DNA of 36,788 nt from positions 1 through 36,788 of the forward strand of contig LNDT01000017.1 of NCBI GenBank assembly GCA_001464715.1, written 5' to 3'. Position numbers and translations under genes: made by a program. The first letter of the stretch is position 1, and each line of letters begins with the position of its first letter. The notes below the pieces were generated by a model, which was not told where the DNA came from, searched no databases, and saw only the letters and a list, made by a program, of their open reading frames with translations. The stretch comes from Bdellovibrionales bacterium Ga0074137 (GTDB lineage: Bacteria > Bdellovibrionota > Bdellovibrionia > Bdellovibrionales > JAMPXM01). Positions 1 through 6,124 of the stretch are shown one piece after another.

Positions 1-467
1 GATTTACGAAGTGCCTCAACACTCACTTGGGTTCCGATTTTTGCGCGGTTGCAAATCGCTTCAACAATTGTTCGCTCAACAGATGTCATGCTGTAGCCAT
101 CGTGTTTTTCAATTCCAATGTTCCAGTCGGGGCTTCGCTGGCGTTGAAGCTTGAGCCCAGGCAGTTGGCTTCGTTTGGTATCTGGAACCATGATCCACGT
201 TTTTTTGGGAATGATGTCGGTAAGGTCGTAGTATGAAAGTGCCGAGATTAAACAAATCGCACTAGGCTCACCCACAATAAGTGTTGCGACGCGGAATTGA
301 TCCTCTTCCGAGTAATCACGTCCTTTAGGCATATAGACGCCGCGAACGACCTGTTCAAAGACGCCGCCAGCGACCAGTTCTCGGAAGGACCTTAAATTGA
401 GGCCCTGAGCGATTGCCTGCTGGTACGTGAAGGGACCTTTTTTGAGTTGAGCTGGGACTTTTCGCAT
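1..467 (-). CDS. AbiEi-family antitoxin of a type IV toxin-antitoxin system (3' end missing)
   Basis: The reverse strand is open from an ATG at 465-467 to the left edge, giving 155 residues without a stop. The N-terminus (MRKVPAQLKKGPFTYQQAIA) leads into a winged-helix-like segment, then FEQVVRGVYMPKG, ALSYYDLTDIIPKK and SVERTIVEAICN. This order matches the AbiEi antitoxin family: N-terminal wHTH, a 'G.Y' turn, an 'ALs.hgLtd..P' stretch and an 'ERTi.D' motif. Known members repress their own promoter and neutralise an AbiEii nucleotidyltransferase encoded just downstream; here that partner would lie beyond the left edge and cannot be seen. The start has no clear Shine-Dalgarno sequence, and a TATACT box sits 4 bases before the ATG, so a leaderless or very short leader is possible. 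Its position beside an integrase suggests cargo of a mobile island. Confidence 0.82.
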   Translation of the reverse strand, partial: MRKVPAQLKKGPFTYQQAIAQGLNLRSFRELVAGGVFEQVVRGVYMPKGRDYSEEDQFRVATLIVGEPSAICLISALSYYDLTDIIPKKTWIMVPDTKRSQLPGLKLQRQRSPDWNIGIEKHDGYSMTSVERTIVEAICNRAKIGTQVSVEALRK

Positions 468-481
468 ATATAGTATATAAT

Positions 482-507
482 TTGACACGTTAATATGGAT
501 GTGTCAA
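482..507. promoter_or_regulatory. Inverted repeat, probable AbiEi operator/promoter
   Basis: TTGACAC (482-488) and GTGTCAA (501-507) form a perfect 7-bp inverted repeat with a 12-base spacer, 15 bases upstream of the AbiEi start. Each arm contains a consensus -35 TTGACA, one on each strand. AbiEi antitoxins are known to autoregulate by binding inverted repeats in their promoter, so this is a natural operator candidate. Binding itself is inferred. Confidence 0.6.
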
Positions 508-701
508 TATGAATACAGCTTCTTAAAGAGTCCTTAAAAGCCTTAAGGAGCCGATCAAGTTGAGTCTGCAAAAACCACATTCTTGAGCCATTTAAAATGG
601 CTTCGAGCTAGGGGTCAAGTGACCAAACTTATTCTAGGGCCGAATGGCCCATCGTTCTTTGAAATCAAAATAGTCTCTACAGTTCAAATGGTGGTGTTTT
701 C
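508..701. other. Intergenic region upstream of the excisionase gene, with two palindromes
   Basis: No gene seen. It holds a perfect 8-bp inverted repeat (AGCCATTT, A, AAATGGCT; 586-602) and a GGGCC-GAAT-GGCCC hairpin (637-650). Three CTTAA words occur close together just after 518. These could be recombinase or excisionase arm sites or short-transcript terminators; there is no T-run to decide for a terminator. Confidence 0.35.
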
Positions 702-956
702 GTGAGTGCGAAGCAGTTGCATGCGGAAATGGTAAATCATAATTTTGATGGTTCTGATTGGATCAGTGCCGATGAGGCGGCCTCTTATTTACGAATACTT
801 AGTAAGGACGGAAGTCCTTGCGTAGGGCGGATTCGAAACCTTGTAAGCCAAGGTAAAATTCCGTTCTACAAACCATTTGGACGATTGTTGTTCAAACGAT
901 CCGAACTAGATACGTTTGTTGAGTCCTCTCGAAAAGGAGGATTCAAATGGCGATAG
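702..956 (+). CDS. Excisionase-like helix-turn-helix DNA-binding protein
   Basis: An 84-residue protein with a MerR-like/HTH_17 fold: the segment DWISADEAASYLRI starts the helix-turn-helix at about residue 19, followed by VGRIRNLVSQGKIPFYKPFG and RLLFKRSELDTFVES. The phrase 'G.Ip..k.g..l.F.r.eLd.f' is typical of excisionase-family proteins. The GTG start has only a weak GGTGG upstream; ATG at 729 is an alternative in frame. Its last 10 bases overlap the integrase gene in another frame, so the two are translated together. Likely role: recombination directionality factor or regulator for the adjacent recombinase; this is inferred from family and position. Confidence 0.72.
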   Translation: MSAKQLHAEMVNHNFDGSDWISADEAASYLRILSKDGSPCVGRIRNLVSQGKIPFYKPFGRLLFKRSELDTFVESSRKGGFKWR

Positions 957-2095
957 GTGAATACGTTAATCCCTCTACAGGTGAAAAACTATTTAAGGTT
1001 CGGATCAAAAGAAGAAGTACCACACAACCTAATCTTGCAATCGACAGGCGTGAGCAAGGTTTCAAGACGCGAGCAGAAGCCGAGCGTGCAGAACGAAAAC
1101 TCTTTCTCATAGCAGAACGAGAATTGGTCGGTGCCGAGCAGAAGTCGTGTCTTTGGAAAAATCTTGTAGACGAATGGGAAGTCACGGCCCGAAAGGGCGA
1201 CATCTTTATTCGAGATCTTAACTCACAAACGATTGATGACTACGCTTACATTATTCGCGATCACTGCAAGGAGTGGATGAATCTCCATGTTGCAGAAATT
1301 GATCGCGCAAGAGCGTGGATGGTTCTTGATCGGGTCGAGCGAGAAATTTCTATCTCTCGAAGAAAGCGTTTGAGGACGGCAATTGATGCCGTCTTTAAGT
1401 GGGGCATTCTTTCGGGAGGACTTAAGGGGCTTACATCAATTCCAACAGAAGGATTCAAATCTTTACTGAAGGAAGAAGAAAAGATGCCCGAAATTTTAAA
1501 TCTCGAACAGATCAGAACTTTGCTTTCTTACGCTGAAAAAGTAGATCACCCTTGGTATCCGATTTGGGCGCTAGCGCTTTTCACAGGTATGCGTTCTGGC
1601 GAACTGTACGGCCTTGAATGGAAGCACGTCGATTTCGAAAACAAGCTGATTTACGTTCAGCAAAATTGGACAAACCGAAATGGCTACGGTCCGACGAAGG
1701 GTCGTTACTGGAGGTCTGTTCCCATCGAGTCAGCGCAGGTTTTAGGTTTTCTAAAAGAGCAGAAGATCAAGCGTGGGAATGATAAGTTTGTACTTCATCA
1801 TTTCAACCTTTGGTCAAAAGGGGAGGCCGCTAAAATCTTACGCGAATTCTGCGTAGGTTCTGGGCTTCCTTCGGTCAGGTTCCACACGCTCCGAGCTTGT
1901 TTTGCGACTCAGCTGATTCGCGACAGTATCGCTCCGGCGGTGGTGATGAAGATCTGCGGATGGAAAGATCTAAAGACCATGCAGCGCTACATCAGGCTTG
2001 CTGGAATTGAAGTGAAGGGTGCAACTCAAGGACTTAAGCTTTTACCAGAGCGCGAAGTGATGGGCCGTGTTGTGAATCTTTTTAGACAAGATTAG
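947..2095 (+). CDS. Tyrosine-type site-specific recombinase (phage/ICE integrase)
   Basis: A complete 382-residue integrase. The N-terminal arm-binding region carries a short AP2-like beta segment (residues 1-60), a SAM-like core-binding domain follows at about 70-170, and the catalytic domain occupies about 185-360. All catalytic positions are visible: Arg216 in FTGMRSGELYGLEW, Lys251 in PTKGRYWRSVPI, His313 and Arg316 in FHTLRACFA, Trp339 in CGWKD, and the nucleophile Tyr348 in TMQRYIRL. It should therefore be active. The ATG lies inside the end of the excisionase-like gene after the AAAGGAGG sequence near 935, a good ribosome binding site. It would integrate or excise the element to which the AbiEi gene may belong. 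Confidence 0.93.
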   Translation: MAIGEYVNPSTGEKLFKVRIKRRSTTQPNLAIDRREQGFKTRAEAERAERKLFLIAERELVGAEQKSCLWKNLVDEWEVTARKGDIFIRDLNSQTIDDYAYIIRDHCKEWMNLHVAEIDRARAWMVLDRVEREISISRRKRLRTAIDAVFKWGILSGGLKGLTSIPTEGFKSLLKEEEKMPEILNLEQIRTLLSYAEKVDHPWYPIWALALFTGMRSGELYGLEWKHVDFENKLIYVQQNWTNRNGYGPTKGRYWRSVPIESAQVLGFLKEQKIKRGNDKFVLHHFNLWSKGEAAKILREFCVGSGLPSVRFHTLRACFATQLIRDSIAPAVVMKICGWKDLKTMQRYIRLAGIEVKGATQGLKLLPEREVMGRVVNLFRQD

Positions 2096-2203
2096 ATAAG
2101 GAACAAGAGTAGAGACTATCCCAGTTGCCATTTGAGAAATCAGGTGGCAACCTGGTGGAAATGGTGGCTAAGTGTTTGAAATTCTTCAATCGCCTACGTC
2201 ACC

Positions 2204-2355
2204 TCCATTTCGCCTCTGCGCGCTTCGCGCGCAGGCGACCGCTAAAAGCGGTCGGCGAAATGGACCGCGGACTTTAAGTCCGCCCCTGCGGAAATCGCCG
2301 CAAGAAAAGCGGTCGGCGAAATGGACCGCGGACTTTAAGTCCGCCCCTGCGGAAA
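2204..2355. repeat. Nested palindromes and 61-bp-period direct repeat downstream of the integrase
   Basis: An 11-bp inverted repeat TCCATTTCGCC (2204-2214) / GGCGAAATGGA (2254-2264) encloses two perfect hairpins: TGCGCGC-TTC-GCGCGCA (2217-2233) and GACCGC-TAAAA-GCGGTC (2237-2253), a three-way-junction layout. A 51-bp sequence (2244-2294) is repeated exactly at 2305-2355. Each copy contains the palindrome GCGGACTTTAAGTCCGC (2267-2283 and 2328-2344). Such structure suits a REP/BIME- or MITE-like repeat, or recombination/replication signals of the neighbouring element. An ORF across it (from 2172) is considered spurious. Confidence 0.8.
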
Positions 2356-2623
2356 AGTCTCTTCTACTCCTACCTAAGCGAGAATCAAAAGCAAATGGAT
2401 CGAAGGACTTGAGCCTCGTCTGATCGTTTGAAACATCAAATGAAACGGGGACATTCTCCTCTTTTAGAGGTGTTTATCACCTCGGAAAAAGTATCACCGC
2501 TCAACAAATGGCGCGAGTTCGTCGCAGACACAGCTGTCCGATGGCCGCCAGTTTGCAAATTCAAAGCTTGAGGTAGTTTTAGTAAATTCAGAAGCGAACG
2601 CTAGATTGAAAAAAGGAGTCACT
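2356..2623. other. Noncoding stretch with one stable hairpin
   Basis: No convincing gene. A GAGGTG-TTTAT-CACCTC hairpin lies at 2467-2483, shortly after the string GGGGACATTCTCC (2447-2459), which resembles flanks of bacterial repeat elements (from memory, unverified). No clear promoter for the next gene was identified. Confidence 0.4.
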
Positions 2624-3004
2624 ATGGAACAGCCTGTAAATTCACTCAAGAGCACGAACCCATCGACAACTAAAGGCGCGAGTCTTTCTGATGAGTCATT
2701 AAAAGAGTCATCGAGCGTGAAGGGATCTTTCGTAGAAAAATCGAAAAGTTTGTTGTCAATGAATGAGGATCATCTTGAAGGTGACGTAACAAAAGCCATT
2801 GAAAACCAAACTTCCAAAATTCCTTCAGGTTTCTATTTGGCTTTAGCGGTTGGATCTATGGTTATATCAGCCGCCTTGGCTGCATCATCAAAACGTAAAG
2901 GCATGGCTAATTTTGTCGGATCATGGGCTCCGTCTTTTCTGATGCTTGGGCTCTACAATAAAATTGTTAAAACCCACGGTTCGGACAGTCGAACTCCGGC
3001 GTAG
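2624..3004 (+). CDS. Small conserved membrane protein of unknown function
   Basis: A 126-residue protein. The ATG at 2624 is chosen because AAAGGAG lies five bases upstream; the frame is open to a TTG at 2606 but that would place the ribosome binding site inside the gene. The first 75 residues are hydrophilic, Ser/Lys-rich and probably disordered. Then come a hydrophobic segment (SGFYLALAVGSMVISAALAA) and a C-terminal motif WAPSFLMLGLYNKIVKTHGSD. The last motif recalls small proteins in several phyla that end in 'WAP..L..G.YNK.VK..GSD'; no function is known to me. It is the first chromosomal-looking gene after the mobile region. Confidence 0.7.
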   Translation: MEQPVNSLKSTNPSTTKGASLSDESLKESSSVKGSFVEKSKSLLSMNEDHLEGDVTKAIENQTSKIPSGFYLALAVGSMVISAALAASSKRKGMANFVGSWAPSFLMLGLYNKIVKTHGSDSRTPA

Positions 3005-3073
3005 GAGCGGTCAGAAGTTAAGACAATAAGTTGAGATCTTCAGCGACCTGGAAATTTTAAAAACGAGGTTTTT

Positions 3074-3661
3074 ATGGGATCTAAACTTTCTATCCCGTTC
3101 TCTGAGAAGATCAAATCGATCCCTGGTTTTTTTGGTATTCGTTTGGACGAAAACCCAAAACATCAAGTTTTGAAGCAGGAGAATGATTTTGAAGTGCGGG
3201 AGTATGAAGACCTGTCGGTTGCCAAAACTTTGACAGTTTCCAGCTATGAAAGTTCGAGCAAAAAGTCATTCTGGCGCCTGGCTGAATACATTTTCGGAGG
3301 CAATCAAACTGGGACAAAGATGTCGATGACGGCTCCCGTATTTATCGAAAGCAAATCGAACGGCTGGATGATGACCTTCGTTTTACCAAGAGACCTCACC
3401 AAAAATTCGGTTCCCGCCCCAGAAGACAAGCGGGTCCAGCTTGGCGTCGAGCCGTCAAAAAAGTGGGCGGTTCTTACGTACACGGGCATTCCGAATGAGT
3501 CCGTTATGAAACAAATGGCCAGCAAGCTTCGATCATTGATTGAAACGACACGTCGATATCGAATAACCTCTGAGCCACGTTGGGCTCAATATGATGGGCC
3601 CATGGTGATTCCGTTTTTGCGACGGAATGAAGTTCAAATGCAGATCGAGCAGATTCAATAG
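3074..3661 (+). CDS. SOUL-family haem-binding protein
   Basis: A 195-residue protein covering the SOUL domain. Visible family signatures are FEVREYEDLSVAKT near residue 38, RLAEYIFGGN, the highly conserved KMSMTAPVF near residue 83, and the C-terminal AQYDGPMVIPFLRRNEV. SOUL proteins bind haem or other tetrapyrroles. No signal peptide is evident, so it is probably cytoplasmic. ATG start with ACGAGG eight bases upstream. It sits 17 bases before the DUF2177 membrane-protein gene and probably shares its transcript. Heme ligation cannot be assigned from sequence alone. Confidence 0.9.
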   Translation: MGSKLSIPFSEKIKSIPGFFGIRLDENPKHQVLKQENDFEVREYEDLSVAKTLTVSSYESSSKKSFWRLAEYIFGGNQTGTKMSMTAPVFIESKSNGWMMTFVLPRDLTKNSVPAPEDKRVQLGVEPSKKWAVLTYTGIPNESVMKQMASKLRSLIETTRRYRITSEPRWAQYDGPMVIPFLRRNEVQMQIEQIQ

Positions 3662-3678
3662 ACTGAAGGGATGAACAT

Positions 3679-4092
3679 ATGTTCGCAGAATTAAAAATCT
3701 ACGCTGCGTGCTTTGTCACATTTGTCGTTGTGGATTTCATTTGGATTGGCATCGTCATGAAAAGCTTCTATGTGAAGCAATTGGGACCCATTGGACGGAT
3801 TTCGGGTGATAAGTTCGAGCCAGTTCTTTGGGCGGCTGGCGTTGTCTACGCAGCATTAGCTCTTGGAATTGTTCAATTTGTTCTGCCAAAAATCGGTTCA
3901 GAAACTTCTTGGCTTTCCACGTTTGGAACCGGAGCCCTTCTTGGTTTCGTTGTTTACGCAACGTATGACTTTACGAACTATTCGACGCTGAAAGACTGGA
4001 CACTAGCTATGACCTTCACAGACGTTGCATGGGGGACGACAGTCACTGGGCTTGTGACCGTGGCCGCCCGCTCTGTTCGCGACCTTGGTTAG
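3679..4092 (+). CDS. DUF2177-family integral membrane protein
   Basis: A 137-residue protein with four predicted membrane spans at about 8-28, 50-68, 78-97 and 110-130. The motifs VVDFIWIGIVMKSFY, YATYDFTNYSTLKDW and DVAWGTTVTG are characteristic of DUF2177. These proteins are often found next to SOUL or other redox and photobiology genes, but their role is unknown. The ATG is preceded by GAAGGGATGAACAT, which gives an acceptable ribosome binding site. It is probably cotranscribed with the SOUL gene. Confidence 0.9.
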   Translation: MFAELKIYAACFVTFVVVDFIWIGIVMKSFYVKQLGPIGRISGDKFEPVLWAAGVVYAALALGIVQFVLPKIGSETSWLSTFGTGALLGFVVYATYDFTNYSTLKDWTLAMTFTDVAWGTTVTGLVTVAARSVRDLG

Positions 4093-4360
4093 TTGATCAA
4101 GTACAGTTCTACTTTGCAGTCTGAAATCGCCAGCTTGAGCCGTCACACCCAAACCTATGTGCGATCTTACGAGCCAAAGACGCCTGCTTTGCATTTCTAT
4201 TGTGCATTTACATCGGAGGAAAATCAGTGAGCGATTCATTTGGTGGCTTCTATCTCGCTCCTTGATTTTTCTGTGTTCTTTTAGCAGGTTTGTGTCGGCA
4301 TGTGCGTCTCGGGTTTTCGATAGTTTTTAGAGGCGCAAGAATATTCCCGAAGGAGTCAGT
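4093..4360. other. Intergenic region with a 12-codon ORF behind a strong ribosome binding site
   Basis: There is no full gene. GGAGGA (4215-4220) lies six bases before GTG at 4227, which opens a 12-residue peptide, MSDSFGGFYLAP, closed by TGA at 4263-4265. The ribosome binding site is better than those of many genes here, so this may be a leader peptide for yqhA or the remnant of a lost gene. No terminator or promoter was recognised. Confidence 0.3.
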
Positions 4361-4870
4361 GTGAACGGCAGTAAAATGGAATCGGCGATGGAAAAAGTTA
4401 TTTTCGCGAGTCGCTGGTTTCAAGCACCGCTCTATCTTGGCCTCATTGTGGCAGGAGTTCTTTACGCTTACAAATTTGTCGTCGAACTTTCGCATTTGGT
4501 TGTCTCGGTCAACGAAATTACTGAAGAGCTATTGATGCTTGGTGTGCTCACCTTGGTTGACATCACGATGGTGGCAAATCTTTTGGTGATGGTTATCATA
4601 GGAGGCTACGCGACTTTCGTTAGCCGCATTAATTTAAACGATCATCCAGATAAGCCCGACTGGTTGGATAAAATTGACGCCGGAACTTTGAAGGTGAAGC
4701 TTGCGACAGCCTTGGTTGGTATATCGGGCATTCACCTTCTTAAGTCCTTTATCAACATCAAAGAAAAATCGAACGACCAAGTCATGTGGCAAGTCATCAT
4801 TCACGTCGTTTTCCTACTTAGCTCCGTCATGCTTGCCTACACTGAAACTCTCATGAATAAGAAAAAGTAG
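4361..4870 (+). CDS. YqhA/UPF0114-family membrane protein
   Basis: A 169-residue protein with about four membrane spans (near 22-42, 55-82, 113-128, 140-160). Family features visible are the N-terminal FASRWFQAPLYLGL, the central LTLVDITMVANLLVMVIIGGY, the loop FVSRINLNDHPDKPDWL and KVKLATALVGISGIHLLK. This matches YqhA (UPF0114), an uncharacterised inner-membrane family close to 165 residues in E. coli. The GTG start is supported by GAAGGAG five bases upstream. It converges on the secreted-protein gene on the other strand with a 13-base gap. Confidence 0.92.
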   Translation: MNGSKMESAMEKVIFASRWFQAPLYLGLIVAGVLYAYKFVVELSHLVVSVNEITEELLMLGVLTLVDITMVANLLVMVIIGGYATFVSRINLNDHPDKPDWLDKIDAGTLKVKLATALVGISGIHLLKSFINIKEKSNDQVMWQVIIHVVFLLSSVMLAYTETLMNKKK

Positions 4871-4883
4871 GGCGTCAGGGTCT

Positions 4884-5315
4884 TCAATCAACCATCGGCG
4901 AAAAAGACAACCGCACAATTTCTGACATTCCGCCATCCACCGCAGGAATCTCTAGCTGCCAATAAGATTCGACGCGAGTTCCATCCGGATTTGGCGGGAC
5001 CATTCCGTTGTTGACGAATGTAACGATCATTCCGTTACTCAGTCCAATGATCGTAGGGCCGTCGGCCACTGTGAGTGAAGAAATCCAACGTGCCGTGAGC
5101 TTCGTTTCAGTCGTCTGATCGTTTACATCACACGGATATTTTGCGCAAGGTGCGTAGTCTGAAAGAAGCCACGTCGACGGGCCTGCGTACTTTAACTTTA
5201 AAAAATGTCCGTTGCGCGTTTCACCTCTGAAATAAGAAGTCAGCGTCTGCGCTTGGGTGGATTGAAAAAAGAGTATCGAAAAACAAAACGTGAGGAACGA
5301 CATTATCATTTTCAT
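4884..5315 (-). CDS. Secreted protein of unknown function
   Basis: A 143-residue protein with a clear Sec signal peptide (MKMIMSFLTFCFSILFFQSTQAQ, cleaved after about residue 22). The mature part has SYFRGETRNGHFLKLKYAG, two cysteines in APCAKYPCDV that could form a disulfide, and several beta-prone stretches ending in EIVRLSFSPMVD. It has no domain I recognise; small secreted beta proteins like this are common in Bdellovibrio-like genomes. The start codon overlaps the stop of a doubtful upstream ORF by ATGA; no strong ribosome binding site is visible. Confidence 0.7.
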   Translation of the reverse strand: MKMIMSFLTFCFSILFFQSTQAQTLTSYFRGETRNGHFLKLKYAGPSTWLLSDYAPCAKYPCDVNDQTTETKLTARWISSLTVADGPTIIGLSNGMIVTFVNNGMVPPNPDGTRVESYWQLEIPAVDGGMSEIVRLSFSPMVD

Positions 5316-5648
5316 TTTGCACCCGCATCTTCTTCAGCAATCAAAAGTGGAACTATCGAAGGAAGCACTACTCCGGAGGGTGACATCGGCGAAATACCGA
5401 GAAGGCTAGCTATGTATCCCCACGCGTTTTCATCGGTCATTTTTGGATGGGTTTTGACGGCTTTGCGCTGATCGGTGTGCCGCTTCTTTTTCTTTTGTAC
5501 GGCTTTGTGGGCACCTATCAGGCTCACGACTTCGAAAGACACCTATTTCAGTACGTGATCGTGACACTTTCGGTCTTGGCCTTTCCCCACGCCCTTTTGA
5601 TGCGCTACTGCAAAGGCGCTGGGATTATAAGTTAGGGCTTTCTGCCAG
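5316..5648. other. Region without a confident gene; competing weak ORFs on both strands
   Basis: The minus strand has an ORF (5312-5542) ending in ATGA overlap with the secreted-protein gene, containing AWGYIASLLGIS but a lysine-rich, low-complexity start and no ribosome binding site. The plus strand has a hydrophobic 62-residue ORF (5447-5635) with two potential membrane spans (ALIGVPLLFLLYGFVGTY; YVIVTLSVLAFPHALL). Neither has initiation signals, and at most one can be real; the plus-strand one looks slightly more protein-like. Confidence 0.3.
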
Positions 5649-5677
5649 TTGACACTCCGAGCCCTGGATCCTAGCCT
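5649..5677 (+). promoter_or_regulatory. Candidate sigma-70 promoter of the metal-efflux cluster
   Basis: Consensus TTGACA (5649-5654), a 17-base spacer and TAGCCT (5672-5677) lie directly before the ATG at 5685. The predicted transcription start falls on or next to the ATG, which suggests a leaderless mRNA. No MerR-type long spacer is seen. Confidence 0.45.
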
Positions 5678-5684
5678 GGCCCCG

Positions 5685-6035
5685 ATGCGAGCTCTTTTGA
5701 TTATCTTGATGCTGTTTTCGTTCTTACCCAGCCAGGGGATTGATCTTGGCTTGGGCGTGAACTTGTTCGGCGCGGAGTCTCACCTTTCTGATTGCCACTC
5801 GCACACGGCGCCGAGGGACGTTGAAAAGAGCTCTTCACCGATGGATCAGGATCAAGACTGTAAATGCCCGACACATCGCTCGGGATGTTGCCATCCCGTA
5901 GGATTTATTTTGCGGCCTGCCATGCTGGTGTCGCGATCCTCACCTCCAGTGCTTCTTGAATTTGAAGAGCTGAAATTGCCGTCCAAGCAAGACCCACTTT
6001 TAGAAGGCCCCTTCCAGCCGCCTCGCGCCGCCTAA
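5685..6035 (+). CDS. Small secreted Cys/His-rich protein, possible metal binder
   Basis: A 116-residue protein starting with MRALLIILMLFSFLPSQG, a signal peptide or N-terminal anchor. The following segment is rich in possible metal ligands: SDCHSHTAP, then DQDQDCKCPTHRSGCCHPVGF, which is six cysteines and five histidines between about residues 35 and 75. The tail is Pro/Leu-rich. The ATG at 5685 is preferred over the upstream TTG at 5649, which would overlap the -35 box. It has no Shine-Dalgarno sequence. It precedes the RND pump gene by 89 bases and probably forms the head of that cluster; similar small Cys/His proteins occur at the front of metal-efflux operons. Metal binding is inferred from composition. 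Confidence 0.65.
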   Translation: MRALLIILMLFSFLPSQGIDLGLGVNLFGAESHLSDCHSHTAPRDVEKSSSPMDQDQDCKCPTHRSGCCHPVGFILRPAMLVSRSSPPVLLEFEELKLPSKQDPLLEGPFQPPRAA

Positions 6036-6124
6036 GAACTACTTCTCGTTTCACGAGAAATGGTTCCACCTCGTCTTTCGACACCCAATCAATTTGATTT
6101 CGGACGAAGCTGCTGGAGGCTACA

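Larger units (their letters stand above)
702..2095 (+). mobile_element. Integration module (xis-like plus int) of an integrative element
   Basis: An excisionase-like gene overlapping a full-length tyrosine recombinase, flanked by an abortive-infection-type antitoxin on one side and palindromic repeats on the other, marks the end of an integrated element. No duplicated att core or tRNA target could be identified, so element limits are unknown and only the module itself is delimited. Confidence 0.55.

Noticed and set aside
686-2167. Shared 9-mer AAATGGTGG (686-694 and 2159-2167) as att core
   Set aside because: Too short and both copies are beside int in an arrangement unlike attL/attR; chance is a sufficient explanation.
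2096-2203. tRNA or tmRNA 3' end as integrase target
   Set aside because: No T-loop, CCA end or acceptor pairing was found in the bases after int.
2172-2423. 83-codon ORF containing SAKWTADFKSAPAE
   Set aside because: It is produced by translating the palindromic 61-bp-period repeat; no ribosome binding site and no protein-like composition.
4263-4364. Possible TGA read-through (selenocysteine) extending the 12-codon ORF
   Set aside because: No selenoprotein similarity and no evident SECIS-like structure; the extension looks random.
5312-5635. Opposed short ORFs (5312-5542 minus, 5447-5635 plus)
   Set aside because: Neither has initiation signals or a recognised family; the ATGA junction of the minus ORF and the hydrophobicity of the plus ORF were not enough to call a gene.
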